From Rhizobium favelukesii (GTDB lineage: Bacteria; Pseudomonadota; Alphaproteobacteria; Rhizobiales; Rhizobiaceae), in the NCBI RefSeq assembly GCF_000577275.2, contig NZ_HG916852.1, positions 1,181,001-1,245,000 of the forward strand: 64,000 bases of DNA, in the 5' to 3' direction. The stretch's first letter is position 1; every line of letters begins with the position of its first letter. Below are positions 34,106 through 44,258 of this stretch, in pieces. Below the pieces are notes generated by a model. That model did not search any database. It saw nothing but the letters and a program-made list of their open reading frames with translations, and had not been told where the DNA came from. A program made the position numbers and the translations under genes.

Positions 34106-34215
34106 GTCGATAACCGCCTCTCGTCGCTCACGAATGTTTATCGGCCTGTACACCTGTTGTGTTGCACGTACTCCGTTTCGGTGACACGATTTGAGAGATA
34201 ATGAGGGTTTCCTGC

Positions 34216-34884
34216 ATGACGGAGTTCAACGGCATCCGCTGGGCTTATGACAAATACGAGCTTATCGCCGACGGCGTCGTCCACGGCGTCGGACTTGCGT
34301 TTGCGCTCATCGGTGCGACCGTTCTGATCTTTTACGCCACTCTCTGGAGTTCCCATGCCGAACTCGCCGCCGCATGGATCTACAGCATCGGCCTGGTGCT
34401 GACGATCGGCATCTCCTTCTCCTACAATGCCTGGCCGGTCTCGCGCACCAAGTGGTTCCTTCGCCGTCTCGATCATTCCTCAATCTTCATCCTGATCGCC
34501 GCCACCTACACGCCTTTCCTGGAACGCGGCGCCGACAGTCCGCTTCTGTTCGGGATGCTGATCGGCATCTGGGCGATCGCTGCGCTCGGCATCTTCCTGA
34601 AATGTGCCTTTCCCGGGCGCTTCGACAAGGTCGCCATCCTTCTGTATCTCGGCATGGGGTGGAGCGGCATCTTCGTGGCCGGACCGGTGGCCGAGCGCAT
34701 CCCCTACGTATCGATGCTCCTGATCCTCGTCGGCGGCGTCATCTATTCTCTCGGCGTCATCTTTCACGTCTGGGAAAAGTTGCGCTTCCAGAACGCCATC
34801 TGGCACGGTTTCGTCGTGGCCGCGGCGGCCGTGCACTATTCAGCGGTACTCACCTGCTTCAGCATGGCGAACGCGGGGCTCTGA
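34216..34884 (+). CDS. Hemolysin III family (PAQR/YqfA) membrane protein
   Basis: 222 residues with seven hydrophobic segments. Conserved His/Asp positions are in YELIADGVVHGVGLAFA, RRLDHSSIFILIAATYTPF and IFHVWEKLRFQNAIWHGFVV, which form the zinc-like site of the PAQR fold. The ATG at 34216 is preceded by GAGGG; an ATG at 34201 is the alternative. Despite the name, members are generally not haemolysins, and the role is probably lipid or membrane homeostasis. The last 49 bases overlap the convergent secreted-protein gene. Confidence 0.9.
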   Translation: MTEFNGIRWAYDKYELIADGVVHGVGLAFALIGATVLIFYATLWSSHAELAAAWIYSIGLVLTIGISFSYNAWPVSRTKWFLRRLDHSSIFILIAATYTPFLERGADSPLLFGMLIGIWAIAALGIFLKCAFPGRFDKVAILLYLGMGWSGIFVAGPVAERIPYVSMLLILVGGVIYSLGVIFHVWEKLRFQNAIWHGFVVAAAAVHYSAVLTCFSMANAGL

Positions 34885-35285
34885 CCCCAGCACCGCGGTG
34901 GCGCAGCCAATGTCTTGTCCAGATGCTGGACCACCGGATCATATGCCTTCAGCGCCGCCTTCGGATACTCCAGCATGAGGTATCCGATCGCATCGTGGCA
35001 GAGAGCCACGGCGCGCGCGTAAAAAGTGCGATCCTTGCGCGTGCCGGAATAGCTGGCGAATGTCCTTGAGGGCTTCGAATAGTTGATCTGCCAGCTGTCC
35101 TGCTTGGCCATTCCGTCTGCCGATTGCAGTGTCATGCCGTCGCCGTTGTCGGCGTCGTTGGCGAGCGTGAAGCCGGCTGTAAGGTCGACGGCATAGCCGA
35201 AACGGGCATTGGCATAAGGCCGACAATCCTCGGCCAGCGCAGACGTCGCCGCGAGGCAAAACAGGATGACGAAACGGCCGATCAT
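34836..35285 (-). CDS. Secreted hypothetical protein
   Basis: 149 residues. The ATG at 35285 follows GGAGGG and opens a signal peptide (MIGRFVILFCLAATSALA). The mature part begins EDCRPYANARFGYAVDLTAGF, a beta-rich pattern seen in many short rhizobial periplasmic proteins, and has three cysteines. Function unknown. The 3' end overlaps that of hlyIII by 49 bases on opposite strands. Confidence 0.7.
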   Translation of the reverse strand: MIGRFVILFCLAATSALAEDCRPYANARFGYAVDLTAGFTLANDADNGDGMTLQSADGMAKQDSWQINYSKPSRTFASYSGTRKDRTFYARAVALCHDAIGYLMLEYPKAALKAYDPVVQHLDKTLAAPPRCWGQSPAFAMLKQVSTAE

Positions 35286-35412
35286 GGTTCCCTCCGCAAT
35301 GACGCCATACCCTGTCGCGGACGATCGCTTCCGGTGCACGATTTCGCTGGTTTACAACGCTGAATGCGGGGCGTATGCCGCTTGCCGGAACCGAACTGAA
35401 ACTGGACCTGAT

Positions 35413-35919
35413 ATGACCGACGCCGTTCTCGTGCGCGACGCCACCGAAACCGATCTCCCAGCCATCCGCGATATCTACAACCACGCTGTCGAGCATACGA
35501 CGGCGATCTGGAACGAAACACTGGTTGATCTCGACAACCGCATCGAATGGTTCAAGGCCCGCAAGGCGAAGGGATTTCCGGTCATTGTTGCCGAGATGGA
35601 CGGCAAGGTCGCAGGCTATGCCTCTTATGGCGATTGGCGGGCTTTCGACGGCTATCGCCACACGGTCGAGCACTCGGTCTATGTCGACAAGGATCGCCGC
35701 GGCGCTGGCATTGGCGAATTGCTGATGCGGGCGCTGATTGAGCGCGCCGCCGACGCCAACATCCATGTGATGATCGCCGGCATCGAGGCGGCGAATGCGG
35801 CCTCCATCAAGCTGCACGAAAAGCTCGGCTTCCGCGTTGCCGGAACCTTCTCGGAAGTCGGTACCAAGTTCGGCCGCTGGCTTGACCTGACCTGCATGGA
35901 GCTTAGGGTTACGAAGTGA
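35413..35919 (+). CDS. GNAT acetyltransferase, phosphinothricin/methionine-sulfoximine type
   Basis: 168 residues. It begins VLVRDATETDLPAIRDIYNH and has the acetyl-CoA loop DKDRRGAGIGELLM. AGIEAANAASIKLHEKLGF and WLDLTCMELR are hallmarks of the PAT/Bar/YncA group that acetylates phosphinothricin or methionine sulfoximine. A natural substrate may be a methionine derivative. The stop overlaps the GTG of the next gene (GTGA), so they are co-translated. Confidence 0.9.
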   Translation: MTDAVLVRDATETDLPAIRDIYNHAVEHTTAIWNETLVDLDNRIEWFKARKAKGFPVIVAEMDGKVAGYASYGDWRAFDGYRHTVEHSVYVDKDRRGAGIGELLMRALIERAADANIHVMIAGIEAANAASIKLHEKLGFRVAGTFSEVGTKFGRWLDLTCMELRVTK

Positions 35920-36422
35920 GCCTTATCGTTCTCACCGGCGCTTCGGGATCGGGCAAGACGGCGATCGCCAAGGCGATTGCCGCCCGGTTCACGGGTGAGA
36001 TTGATGTCTACTATTTCGATGACATCGGCGTTCCCTCGCTCGGGCAGATGACGGCGGACCACGGCTCGCCGGCGGGTTGGCAGCGAGCCATGACCTTCAA
36101 ATGGCTGGAGAGTCTTGCAGAAGCTCAGCGGTCGGGCCGCAATCAGCTGCTCGAAGGCCAGATGCGCCTTGCTTTCCTGGAGGAGGCGGCAACCGTTGCC
36201 GGCATCCCCTATCTGCCGCTGCTGGCCGATTGCGATGACGAGACACGAAGGCATCGCCTGGCGGTCGAGCGCCGGCAGCCCGAGCTTGCCGACGCCGAGA
36301 TGATGGCCTGGGCAGCCTTCCTCCGCCGCGAGGCGGCGGCCAAGGGCTGTGAGATACTGGACACGTCGCGCTTGTCGCTGGATGAAAGCGTTCTGGCCGT
36401 CGTCGGGCGCTTTCAAGGGTAG
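35916..36422 (+). CDS. P-loop ATPase/kinase of unknown specificity
   Basis: 168 residues from a GTG that overlaps the preceding stop. Walker A GASGSGKTA is at residues 8-16. A possible acidic partner is YYFDDIGVP. LLEGQMRLAFLEEA and RRHRLAVERRQPEL resemble the lid of small nucleoside/shikimate-type kinases. It probably phosphorylates a small metabolite. Coupling to the acetyltransferase suggests a shared pathway or detoxification role; this is inference. Confidence 0.75.
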   Translation: MSLIVLTGASGSGKTAIAKAIAARFTGEIDVYYFDDIGVPSLGQMTADHGSPAGWQRAMTFKWLESLAEAQRSGRNQLLEGQMRLAFLEEAATVAGIPYLPLLADCDDETRRHRLAVERRQPELADAEMMAWAAFLRREAAAKGCEILDTSRLSLDESVLAVVGRFQG

Positions 36423-36451
36423 TCCTCGAACTTGATCTCCGGGCCGAGGCG

Positions 36452-36862
36452 CTATTTCCCCGGTTCGAACACCATCGCGTGGCCGTTGATGCAGTAGCGC
36501 AGGCCGGTCGGCGGCGGGCCGTCGGGAAAGACGTGCCCGAGATGGGCATCGCACGTGCCGCAGCGGATTTCCGTGCGGACCATGCCGTAGCTCGTATCGC
36601 GATGCTCGATCACCGCGTCGGGCGAGACCGCCTCGAAATAGCTCGGCCAGCCGCAGCCGGCATCAAACTTTGTATCCGAACGGAATAGCGGCGAATTGCA
36701 GCCGACGCAGCGATAGAGCCCGGTCTCGAACGAATCCCAGTAGGGGCCGGTGAAGGCACGCTCGGTGCCATGCTGCCGGGTGATCCGGTATTGCTCGGGC
36801 GTCAGCTGCTCTTTCCATTCCGCGTCGGTCTTGTGAACTTTGGCGATTGTCGTATCGGCCAT
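36452..36862 (-). CDS. msrB: Peptide methionine-(R)-S-oxide reductase
   Basis: 136 residues. The ATG at 36862 follows AAAGGAACAAGCC. Two CxxC zinc pairs (CVGC, CGTC) frame the core [14 protein letters not shown]. The catalytic cysteine is in [11 protein letters not shown] and the product-site motif is [16 protein letters not shown]. It repairs methionine-R-sulfoxide in cytoplasmic proteins using thioredoxin. It is convergent with the kinase gene. Confidence 0.96.
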   Translation of the reverse strand: MADTTIAKVHKTDAEWKEQLTPEQYRITRQHGTERAFTGPYWDSFETGLYRCVGCNSPLFRSDTKFDAGCGWPSYFEAVSPDAVIEHRDTSYGMVRTEIRCGTCDAHLGHVFPDGPPPTGLRYCINGHAMVFEPGK

Positions 36863-37130
36863 GGCTTGTTCCTTTCGCGCCGGGGGGTACGGCTTTGATT
36901 TTCGACAGCAATGTGGTGCGGGAAGCAGCATGGATCAAGGGATGCCGATCTCGGCAAAGCGGTATGAAGCCCTCGGAAGATGCGGGCAGAACCCGTTCCC
37001 TGTGGGTATCCCGCCGCCGCAAGTTGCTCCTGGTCGAACAAGGCTTGTGACCGCGCTCCTGTTCTCGTACACCTGACGGGACTTCCGGCTTTCGCCGGTT
37101 CCACGAAGCGTTGCCAGCAGAGGAGGGCAC

Positions 37131-39509
37131 ATGGCCGGTGTCACGGCTTTGACATTTGCGGCCTTGTGTCTGCCACTTCTCGGCGCTGTTGTTGCTCCCT
37201 TTCTCGTTCGCGCCTTTGGTGCAAGCGCCGCCTGGCTCTTGGCGCTCGCGCCGCTTTTGGCCTTTGCGCACTTCGCCAGCCTGCTGCCGGCGATATCGGC
37301 CGGCAAGGTGATTACCGGCGGCTATGCCTGGGTGCCGAGTTTCGACCTCCGCTTCTCCTGGCTACTCGACGGTCTTTCACTGACCTTTGCGCTGCTGATC
37401 ACCGGTATCGGCACGCTGATCGTGCTGTATGCCGGTGGGTATCTGAAGGGGCACAGGGATCAAGGGCGTTTCTTCTCGTTCATCTTCCTGTTCATGGGCG
37501 CCATGCTCGGCCTCGTCGTATCAGACAGCCTGCTGATGCTCTTCGTCTTCTGGGAGCTGACGTCGATCACGTCCTTCCTGCTGATCGGGTTCGACCACGA
37601 GCGCGATGCCGCCCGTCGTGCCGCCTTACAGGCGCTTGTCGTTACCGGTGGCGGCGGCCTACTGCTGTTGGCGGGCCTACTGCTGATCTGGAGCACGACA
37701 AATGCCACGCAGCTGTCGACGCTGCTTCAGTCCGGCGATCTGCTGCGCGCCAATCCGTACTACCTGCCGATCCTGATCCTCGTTCTCGGCGGCGCCTTCA
37801 CCAAGTCCGCGCAGTTTCCGTTTCATTTCTGGCTGCCGAACGCGATGGAGGCGCCGGCACCGGTTTCCGCCTACCTGCACTCGGCGACGATGGTGAAGGC
37901 GGGCGTCTATCTCCTGATGCGGCTCAATCCGGTGATGGGCGGGACCCCGGCGTGGGAGCTATTGCTGCCGCTCTTTGGTGGCGCGACGTTGATCATCGGC
38001 ACGCTGCTTGCGATCCGTCAGACCGACCTCAAGCTGCAACTCGCCTACACGACCGTCTCGTCGCTTGGCCTTCTTGTGCTGCTGACCGGCTTCGGCTCCC
38101 CCTATGCGGTCGAGGCCGCGGCGCTCTACCTCGTAGCGCATTCGTTTTTCAAGGGAGCGCTGTTCCTGGTTGCCGGCATCATCGACCATGAGACCGGCGC
38201 GCGCGACATCACCCGGCTCGGCGGCCTGAGGAAGGCGATGCCGCTGACATTTGCTGCCGCCCTTGCCGCGGCGATTTCGATGGGCGGCCTGCCGCCATTT
38301 TTTGGCTTCCTCGCCAAGGAGGAAATCTATGCCGCGCTGGCCCATGGGGACCCGCGATCGATCGTCTTTACGCTGGTTGCGGTATCAGGCAACGCGCTGA
38401 TGTTCGCGATCGGTTTCGCGGTGACGCTGAAGCCGTTTCTCGGGTCTGTTCTGGAAACGCCGAAGCACCCGCACGAGGCGCCGCCATTGCTGTGGGCCGG
38501 TCCCGTCGTGCTGGCACTGCTCGGTTTGATCGGTGCAGTCTTCTCGGCAACTTTTCATCATTACATCTCGTCTCCGGCGGCGTCGGCAATCCGGGGCTCG
38601 TCGAGCGTGATCGAGATTTCATTGATCCCGCAGGTCTGCGTACCGCTGCTTCTTTCCGCCCTTACGATCGCGCTCGGCATTCTTGTCTATTGGAGAATCG
38701 ACCAAGCGCGTCGGATGATGGCAGTGGTACTAGGCAAGCTCGGACCGGGGCCGGATCGCTGGTTCGATGACTTCATTGCCGGTCTCGTCAGCCTGTCGGT
38801 CCGCGTGACGCGTTTTGTCCAACCAGGACGACTTGAACTCTACATCACCTGCACCTTCCTCTGCGTCGCCACGATCCTGCTCGTACCGCTCTGGCTCTAC
38901 GGCGAAATGCCTGCGCTTCCGGTCTGGCCGCGAGAGGTCCAGATTCACGAATGGGCCATTTTCCTGCTCGCCGTGCTCGGCCTGTTGAGCGTTGTCATTG
39001 CGCGCGACCGGCTGACGGCGATCGTCTCCCTCGGCATCCAGGGCTTCTCCGTCGCCATCATATTCCTGCTGTTCGGTGCGCCCGATCTTTCCTTCACGCA
39101 GTTCATGGTGGAGACACTGTCGGTCGTCATCCTGGCTTTGGTCATGACCCGCCTTCGATTGTCGCCGACCGACCGGCGGCCACTCGGCCAGAAGATACTC
39201 GACGGCAGCATCGCCATGGCCTGCGGCTGCGGCTTCGCGCTGCTTCTGATGAAAGCCACGCAGGCGCCGTTCAACAACGCGCTGACGGAGTTCTTCAATA
39301 CCCACTCGAAGTCGATCGCCCACGGCGCCAACGTCGTGAACGTCATCATCGTCGATTTCCGCGGTACCGATACGCTGGGCGAGATCGCCGTCGTCGCCAT
39401 CACCGGCCTTGCCATCCTCGCCCTCATTCGCGTCCGCGCGCAGACCGAGCGGAAGCTTGCGGAAAACGATCCGGATGCTCCCGAGGATCTGGGAGTCGAG
39501 CGCCCGTGA
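37131..39509 (+). CDS. mrpA: Mrp/Mnh cation:proton antiporter subunit A (fused MnhA/B type)
   Basis: 792 residues with about 20 hydrophobic segments. Residues ~1-500 match the NuoL/ND5 proton-channel core ([51 protein letters not shown]). A C-terminal MrpA-specific region follows ([26 protein letters not shown]). The start is preceded by AGAGGAGGGCAC. It is the largest subunit of a hetero-oligomeric Na+ or K+/H+ antiporter. Rhizobial homologues (pha) are needed for pH and K+/Na+ adaptation. First gene of a seven-gene operon. Confidence 0.95.
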   Translation: MAGVTALTFAALCLPLLGAVVAPFLVRAFGASAAWLLALAPLLAFAHFASLLPAISAGKVITGGYAWVPSFDLRFSWLLDGLSLTFALLITGIGTLIVLYAGGYLKGHRDQGRFFSFIFLFMGAMLGLVVSDSLLMLFVFWELTSITSFLLIGFDHERDAARRAALQALVVTGGGGLLLLAGLLLIWSTTNATQLSTLLQSGDLLRANPYYLPILILVLGGAFTKSAQFPFHFWLPNAMEAPAPVSAYLHSATMVKAGVYLLMRLNPVMGGTPAWELLLPLFGGATLIIGTLLAIRQTDLKLQLAYTTVSSLGLLVLLTGFGSPYAVEAAALYLVAHSFFKGALFLVAGIIDHETGARDITRLGGLRKAMPLTFAAALAAAISMGGLPPFFGFLAKEEIYAALAHGDPRSIVFTLVAVSGNALMFAIGFAVTLKPFLGSVLETPKHPHEAPPLLWAGPVVLALLGLIGAVFSATFHHYISSPAASAIRGSSSVIEISLIPQVCVPLLLSALTIALGILVYWRIDQARRMMAVVLGKLGPGPDRWFDDFIAGLVSLSVRVTRFVQPGRLELYITCTFLCVATILLVPLWLYGEMPALPVWPREVQIHEWAIFLLAVLGLLSVVIARDRLTAIVSLGIQGFSVAIIFLLFGAPDLSFTQFMVETLSVVILALVMTRLRLSPTDRRPLGQKILDGSIAMACGCGFALLLMKATQAPFNNALTEFFNTHSKSIAHGANVVNVIIVDFRGTDTLGEIAVVAITGLAILALIRVRAQTERKLAENDPDAPEDLGVERP

Positions 39510-39925
39510 ACACGCTGATCTTCCGCACGATCGCCCCGGTTTTGACGGCGCTGATGCTGCTCTTTTCCGTCTTCGTCCTCCTGCGCGGCCACAACGAGCC
39601 GGGCGGCGGCTTCATCGGCGGTCTGATCGCGGCCTCGGCGCTGGCGATCTTCGGCATTGCCCGCGGCGTCGGCGCCGTCCGCCGGGCCATCATTTTCCAT
39701 CCGCTGTCGGTATCAGGCGCCGGACTATTGATGTCCTGCTGCGCCGGCCTGCTGTCGATTGGCTTTGGCGTGCCGTTCATGACCGGGCTGTGGATCTATC
39801 CTGAGATATCAGGCGTCGAGGTGCCGCTCTCGACCGTCATGCTCTTCGATATCGGGGTCTACCTGGTGGTGGTCGGCGCCATCACCTCGATCGCGTTGGC
39901 GCTGGAAGAAAGGGAGGTCGAGTGA
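39506..39925 (+). CDS. mrpB: Antiporter subunit B (MnhB)
   Basis: 139 residues. The GTG at 39506 overlaps the mrpA stop. It has about four hydrophobic segments and the MnhB signatures [19 protein letters not shown] and [20 protein letters not shown]. Small integral subunit of the Mrp complex in the inner membrane. Confidence 0.94.
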   Translation: MNTLIFRTIAPVLTALMLLFSVFVLLRGHNEPGGGFIGGLIAASALAIFGIARGVGAVRRAIIFHPLSVSGAGLLMSCCAGLLSIGFGVPFMTGLWIYPEISGVEVPLSTVMLFDIGVYLVVVGAITSIALALEEREVE

Positions 39926-40302
39926 TGGAGCCGCTGTTTGCGATCCTCGTCGGTCTGTTCTTCGCCGCCGCGATCTATCTGATGCTATCGAAATTCTCGA
40001 TCCGCATCATGCTCGGCATCGCCATCCTCGGCAACGCCGTCAACCTGCTGCTGTTCACGGCCGGACGATTGACGCGCGAGGTGCCGCCGATCATCCCGGC
40101 CAATCTCGATGCGCTTCCGGCCGCCGCCGCCAATCCGTTGCCGCAGGCGCTGATTCTGACGGCGATCGTCATCTCGTTTTCCTTCCTCGCCTTCCTCCTG
40201 GTGCTGACCTATCGCGCCTATCAGGATATCGGCACCGACAACACCGACGAGATGCGGGTGGCCGAACCCGTCGATCCGCCGCTGCCGCCGATGGGGTACT
40301 AG
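39925..40302 (+). CDS. mrpC: Antiporter subunit C (NuoK-like)
   Basis: 125 residues from the ATG at 39925, sharing a base with the mrpB stop; a GTG one codon upstream is possible. Three hydrophobic segments and the NuoK-like motif GIAILGNAVNLLLFTAG are seen, then LPQALILTAIVISFSFLAFL. It packs between the A and D subunits. Confidence 0.94.
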   Translation: MEPLFAILVGLFFAAAIYLMLSKFSIRIMLGIAILGNAVNLLLFTAGRLTREVPPIIPANLDALPAAAANPLPQALILTAIVISFSFLAFLLVLTYRAYQDIGTDNTDEMRVAEPVDPPLPPMGY

Positions 40303-41859
40303 ATGGCGGCTCCGGCAAGTACGATCACCGATCTTTCCGCTGCGATGGTGACGGCGCCTGTGCCTTTGGCGAACTGGCTTGTCATCGCACCCGTCGCGCT
40401 CTGCCTCACCCTCGGCGCTGCGCTGTTGATGATGCGCAACTCGACGCGGTTGCAGGCGCTGGTCGCCGTTCCCGGCCTTGCCGTTCTGGTCTTGCTGGAT
40501 GCCGCGCTGTTGGCAAAGGTCGTCGCGCATGGCCCGTTGACCATGGTCATGGGGCGCTGGCTTCCTCCCTTCGGCATCGCCTTCACCGTCGATCTCTTCG
40601 GCGCGCTGATGACCCTGACTGCCGCCGTCGCGGCGCTTGCCGGCGGCTTTTATGCACTGAAGGATGTGACCGAAAGCGGTCGCTGCTACGGCTTCTTCCC
40701 CTTCCTGATGCTGCTGATGGCAGGCGTCTCAGGAGCGTTCCTGACCGGCGACGTCTTCAACCTCTACGTCTGGTTCGAGGTACTTCTTATTTCGTCCTTT
40801 GGCATGTTGATCCTCGGCTCGGAGCGCGGGCAGATCGACGGGGCGCTGAAATATGCGGTGCTGAACCTGATCGGAACGACCCTGTTCCTGATCTCAGTCG
40901 GCATTGTCTACGCGGTCTTCGGTACGCTCAATATGGCCGATATCGCAGGCAAGGTGGAAAGTGTGCGCGACACCGCGCCGCTGATGACCCTGTCAGCTCT
41001 GGTGCTGCTGGCCTTCGCCATAAAGGCGGCCGCCTTTCCCGTCAATTTCTGGCTGCCGGCCTCCTATCACACGCCGCGTATCGTCGTGTCGGCGCTGTTT
41101 GCCGGTCTGCTGACCAAGGTCGGCGTCTACGCTCTGATCCGCATCATGGTGATGCTGCTGCCAGTCGAGCGCGAGCAATTGAGCCTGGTGATCGCCGCGG
41201 CCGGTGCGGCCACCATTGTCTTCGGCGCGCTCGGCGCTCTGGCGCAGGACGATATCCGCAAATTGCTCGGCTACGTGGTGATATCGGGCATCGGCAATAT
41301 GCTGGTCGGCATTGCGCTCGGCACGCCGGGCGGTCTCTCGGGTGCAATCTTCTACGCCTTGCATTCCATGCTGCTGATGACGGCGCTCTATCTTTTAGCC
41401 GGACAGGCAGCCGCGCTCGCTGGTAGCTTCTCGCTGACCGACCTTGGTGGGCTCTATCGTCGCAGCGGCAGTTTTGCTGCCGTGTCTTTCATCCTGTTTC
41501 TCGCCGCCTGTGGATTGCCGCCTCTTTCCGGCTTCTGGCCGAAGGTGGTCTTGGTCCGGGCGTCGATCGATGTCGGCGCGTGGTGGCTGGCCGCCGCGAT
41601 CCTGATCGGCGGTTTCCTGATGACGATCGCCTTCGGACGCGTGTTCCTGCTCGCCTATTGGCGGCCGGCCGCAGCGCCGCAGCCGGAAGCCTCCATCGGC
41701 TGGCAGGCGGGGCTGCCGCTCGTGATCCTCACGGCCCTCATTGCCGGCTTCGGCATTCTGCCGGAGCGGCTGTTGGAATTGGCGCAGGCGGCGGCCACCG
41801 GTCTCGTTGATCCGACGACTTATCTGCAGTCGGTCTTCCCGGGCGGAGCGATGCCATGA
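40303..41859 (+). CDS. mrpD: Antiporter subunit D (NuoN/NuoM-like)
   Basis: 518 residues, about 14 hydrophobic segments. The proton-channel residues of the family are present: the glutamate in YVWFEVLLISSFG, lysines in ALKYAVLNLIGTTLF and AFAIKAAAFPVNFWLPASYH, and LTKVGVYALIR. The ATG directly follows the mrpC stop. Second large channel subunit of the complex. Confidence 0.95.
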   Translation: MAAPASTITDLSAAMVTAPVPLANWLVIAPVALCLTLGAALLMMRNSTRLQALVAVPGLAVLVLLDAALLAKVVAHGPLTMVMGRWLPPFGIAFTVDLFGALMTLTAAVAALAGGFYALKDVTESGRCYGFFPFLMLLMAGVSGAFLTGDVFNLYVWFEVLLISSFGMLILGSERGQIDGALKYAVLNLIGTTLFLISVGIVYAVFGTLNMADIAGKVESVRDTAPLMTLSALVLLAFAIKAAAFPVNFWLPASYHTPRIVVSALFAGLLTKVGVYALIRIMVMLLPVEREQLSLVIAAAGAATIVFGALGALAQDDIRKLLGYVVISGIGNMLVGIALGTPGGLSGAIFYALHSMLLMTALYLLAGQAAALAGSFSLTDLGGLYRRSGSFAAVSFILFLAACGLPPLSGFWPKVVLVRASIDVGAWWLAAAILIGGFLMTIAFGRVFLLAYWRPAAAPQPEASIGWQAGLPLVILTALIAGFGILPERLLELAQAAATGLVDPTTYLQSVFPGGAMP

Positions 41860-42329
41860 TTGCCCTGCTGCTTAACCTCCTGCTGGCCATCGCCTGGGCT
41901 ACCGTCACCGGCAGCGCCTCGCCGCACAATCTCATATTCGGCTTTGCTCTCGGCGCTTTGTGCCTCACCATTGTGCGCGAGCCCTATGGTAGCAGGCGAT
42001 ATCTTCGCCGGTCTTGGGCAATCCTGCATCTCGCCCTAGTGTTTTTGAAGGAATTGGCGATTTCCGCCTGGCGGGTCGCCGTCACGGTGCTGACGCCCAA
42101 CATGCGGCTGCAACCCGGCATCTTCGCCTTTCCCCTGACTGTCGATCGCGATTTCGAGATTACGCTTCTTGCCAACATGATCACGCTGACACCAGGCACA
42201 CTGTCGGTCGATGTCTCCGAGGACCGCAAGACGCTCTATGTCCATGCGCTGGATTGTGCCGATCCCGAAGCGACCAAACGCGATATCGCCAACGGTTTCG
42301 AACGCAGGATCATGGAGGCCTTCCGATGA
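41856..42329 (+). CDS. mrpE: Antiporter subunit E (MnhE)
   Basis: 157 residues, overlapping mrpD by 4 bases (ATGA). Two N-terminal hydrophobic segments are followed by the MnhE motifs [28 protein letters not shown] and [20 protein letters not shown]. It is needed for assembly or activity of the complex. Confidence 0.94.
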   Translation: MIALLLNLLLAIAWATVTGSASPHNLIFGFALGALCLTIVREPYGSRRYLRRSWAILHLALVFLKELAISAWRVAVTVLTPNMRLQPGIFAFPLTVDRDFEITLLANMITLTPGTLSVDVSEDRKTLYVHALDCADPEATKRDIANGFERRIMEAFR

Positions 42330-42703
42330 TCGCGCCGCTTGCCATCGTCTCCGCCGCCGCCGGGGTCGCTCTGATGATCCTTGGCGTCGCCTTTCTTCTG
42401 GCAGGCTGGCGGTTGGTCGTCGGGCCGACGCTGCCGGACAGGATACTGGCGCTCGACACGCTTTCGGGCACGGCGATCGGCTTCATTGCCGTATTGGCGG
42501 TCAAAACAGGCTTTAGTCTCTACATCGACATTGCCATCTCGCTGGGTCTGGTCGGCTTCCTGGCGACGGTCGCCTTCGCGCGTTTCGTGATGTCGCGCAG
42601 CATTGTTGCAGAACGGCACAGCGAAAAAACCGCGGGTGCCTCGAAAAAGCCCAAAGTGGCAGCCAAACGCAGCCGCGCAAAGGAAAGAAAGGGCAAGCCA
42701 TGA
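42326..42703 (+). CDS. mrpF: Antiporter subunit F (MnhF) with basic C-terminal tail
   Basis: 125 residues, overlapping mrpE by 4 bases. Three hydrophobic segments and the signature [19 protein letters not shown] are seen. After residue ~93 there is a lysine/arginine-rich tail ([19 protein letters not shown]) beyond the usual ~90-residue family length. The tail would lie in the cytoplasm. Confidence 0.93.
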   Translation: MIAPLAIVSAAAGVALMILGVAFLLAGWRLVVGPTLPDRILALDTLSGTAIGFIAVLAVKTGFSLYIDIAISLGLVGFLATVAFARFVMSRSIVAERHSEKTAGASKKPKVAAKRSRAKERKGKP

Positions 42704-43032
42704 TGGACTACGCGGTCGCGCTTGCCGTGACGTTCCTGCTGCTTGCAGGCTCGCTGTTTGCCCTCGTCGCCGCTCTCGGCGTCGTGCGCATGCCGGACCT
42801 TTATACGCGTATGCACGCCGCTTCCAAGGCAGGAACGGTCGGTTCCGGCATGCTGCTTTTCGCCGCCGGTGTCGCGTCGGGCGAGGTTGCGGTCTTTGCG
42901 CGGGCGCTGGCCGGGTTCGTCTTTTTTCTGTTAACCGCGCCGGTCGCGGCGCATCTTCTCGCCAAAGCGGCACACCAGACAGGACACCGTCTTGGCCCTC
43001 AATCGGTGCGTGATGACCTCGCCAAAAGATGA
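42700..43032 (+). CDS. mrpG: Antiporter subunit G (MnhG)
   Basis: 110 residues, overlapping mrpF by 4 bases; a second ATG follows at once. It has three hydrophobic segments and the MnhG signature [22 protein letters not shown]. Last gene of the operon. No clear terminator is seen after it. Confidence 0.94.
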   Translation: MMDYAVALAVTFLLLAGSLFALVAALGVVRMPDLYTRMHAASKAGTVGSGMLLFAAGVASGEVAVFARALAGFVFFLLTAPVAAHLLAKAAHQTGHRLGPQSVRDDLAKR

Positions 43033-43475
43033 GAGCGCTTCCGATTCAGTATTTTAAGTTGATTTTTGCACCCTTTTGCAGATTTCTTAATGGTTAATGT
43101 TTGGGTGTAGGGCAGACAATTCTTGCGAGTTGGGCATTTTTCGGTAGATATATATGAAATAATAATTGGCGTTTTCGCAAAACGGTGATATTTGGTGTTC
43201 CAAGTAGAGTTCTGATATTGAATTAGAATGACGTTGCTTATTTCCTCATTGGCTTTGCATTTCAGTGTTTACTTGAGGAAGTGGACTGCGTGATAGCGTA
43301 CTAATTCGAAATCAGGCAGTATAAGAAACGGGTTTCGGCCTCAGGAATCTAGGGGTGGATTTCAGTTTTTCGAAACAGGTAGCCGTAGCCTGAGTTTTTT
43401 GCTGTTCGCTCTACGATGACGGTCTTGGCTGACGAGGCTTAGACCTTTGGAGCATTAAAACAGGAGAAACGTATT
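43033..43475. other. AT-rich intergenic region upstream of mucR
   Basis: This 443-base gap is clearly richer in A/T than its surroundings. No reading frame with coding character is visible. It contains many T/A tracts (TTAATGGTTAATG, ATATATATGAAATAATAATT). MucR/Ros proteins bind AT-rich DNA and repress their own genes, so this probably holds the autoregulated mucR promoter. Confidence 0.55.
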
Positions 43476-43907
43476 ATGACGGATACTGCAGCCGGTAGCG
43501 GGCCGGAATTGCTGGTGGAGCTTACCGCAGATATTGTCGCCGCCTATGTCAGCAACCATGTGGTCCCAGTTGGCGATCTTGCCAACCTGATCTCGGACGT
43601 GCATTCGGCACTGAGCAATACATCGGCGCCGCAACCTGCAACGGCGGTTGTCGAGAAGCAGAAGCCGGCTGTATCGGTGCGTAAATCCGTTCAGGATGAG
43701 CAGATCACCTGCCTGGAATGCGGCGGCAACTTCAAGTCGCTCAAGCGTCATCTGATGACCCACCACAGCCTTTCGCCGGAAGAATACCGCGAGAAATGGG
43801 AACTTCCCGTCGACTACCCGATGGTAGCGCCGGCCTATGCTGAAGCGCGTTCGCGCCTCGCAAAGGAAATGGGGCTCGGCCAGCGTCGCAAGCGCGGCCG
43901 CGGCTGA
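43476..43907 (+). CDS. mucR: MucR/Ros-family zinc-finger transcriptional regulator
   Basis: 143 residues. The prokaryotic zinc finger has ligands C79 and C82 (CLECGG) and H92 and H96 (KRHLMTHH). The following [20 protein letters not shown] is the family hallmark. MucR controls exopolysaccharide, motility and cell-cycle genes in rhizobia by binding AT-rich DNA with minor-groove contacts. The start follows CAGGAGAAA. It has its own strong terminator. Confidence 0.97.
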   Translation: MTDTAAGSGPELLVELTADIVAAYVSNHVVPVGDLANLISDVHSALSNTSAPQPATAVVEKQKPAVSVRKSVQDEQITCLECGGNFKSLKRHLMTHHSLSPEEYREKWELPVDYPMVAPAYAEARSRLAKEMGLGQRRKRGRG

Positions 43908-43932
43908 TTGTTGCCAAGAACATGATCTGAAG

Positions 43933-43963
43933 AGCCGGGCAGAAGCCCGGCTTTTGTGTTTTT
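43933..43963 (+). terminator. Rho-independent terminator of mucR
   Basis: AGCCGGGC-AGAA-GCCCGGCT is a perfect 8-bp stem with a tetraloop, followed by TTTGTGTTTTT. Confidence 0.92.
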
Positions 43964-44258
43964 GGAGGATAGGAACGGGGAAAATAATCCTATTTATCTC
44001 CGCCCGTCAAAAAAATGAGAAGCGGGATCGACAGAACGTTGCCCATGCATCCATTTGTTTGTCCCCGGATCACCGCCTCCTGGGAGCCGGACCATGCAAG
44101 TCGCGCGAAAGGAGAGCGTGGCGGCATGGCCGACCTCGCCGACAGGCGCTGTTACGGCATTATAGTCCGCCCGCACCGGCGCGCCGACCGCGCATGGAGC
44201 ATTGGGGTGCTGAGGGCTATCGGCCAGAATTGTATTCGTGACTGGTGTCGGCGGCCGC
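43964..44258. other. Intergenic region between mucR and sufE
   Basis: About 295 bases between the mucR terminator and the convergent sufE stop. Several short frames cross it but none has a good start, ribosome site or recognisable product. I see no hairpin or RNA gene. Confidence 0.4.
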
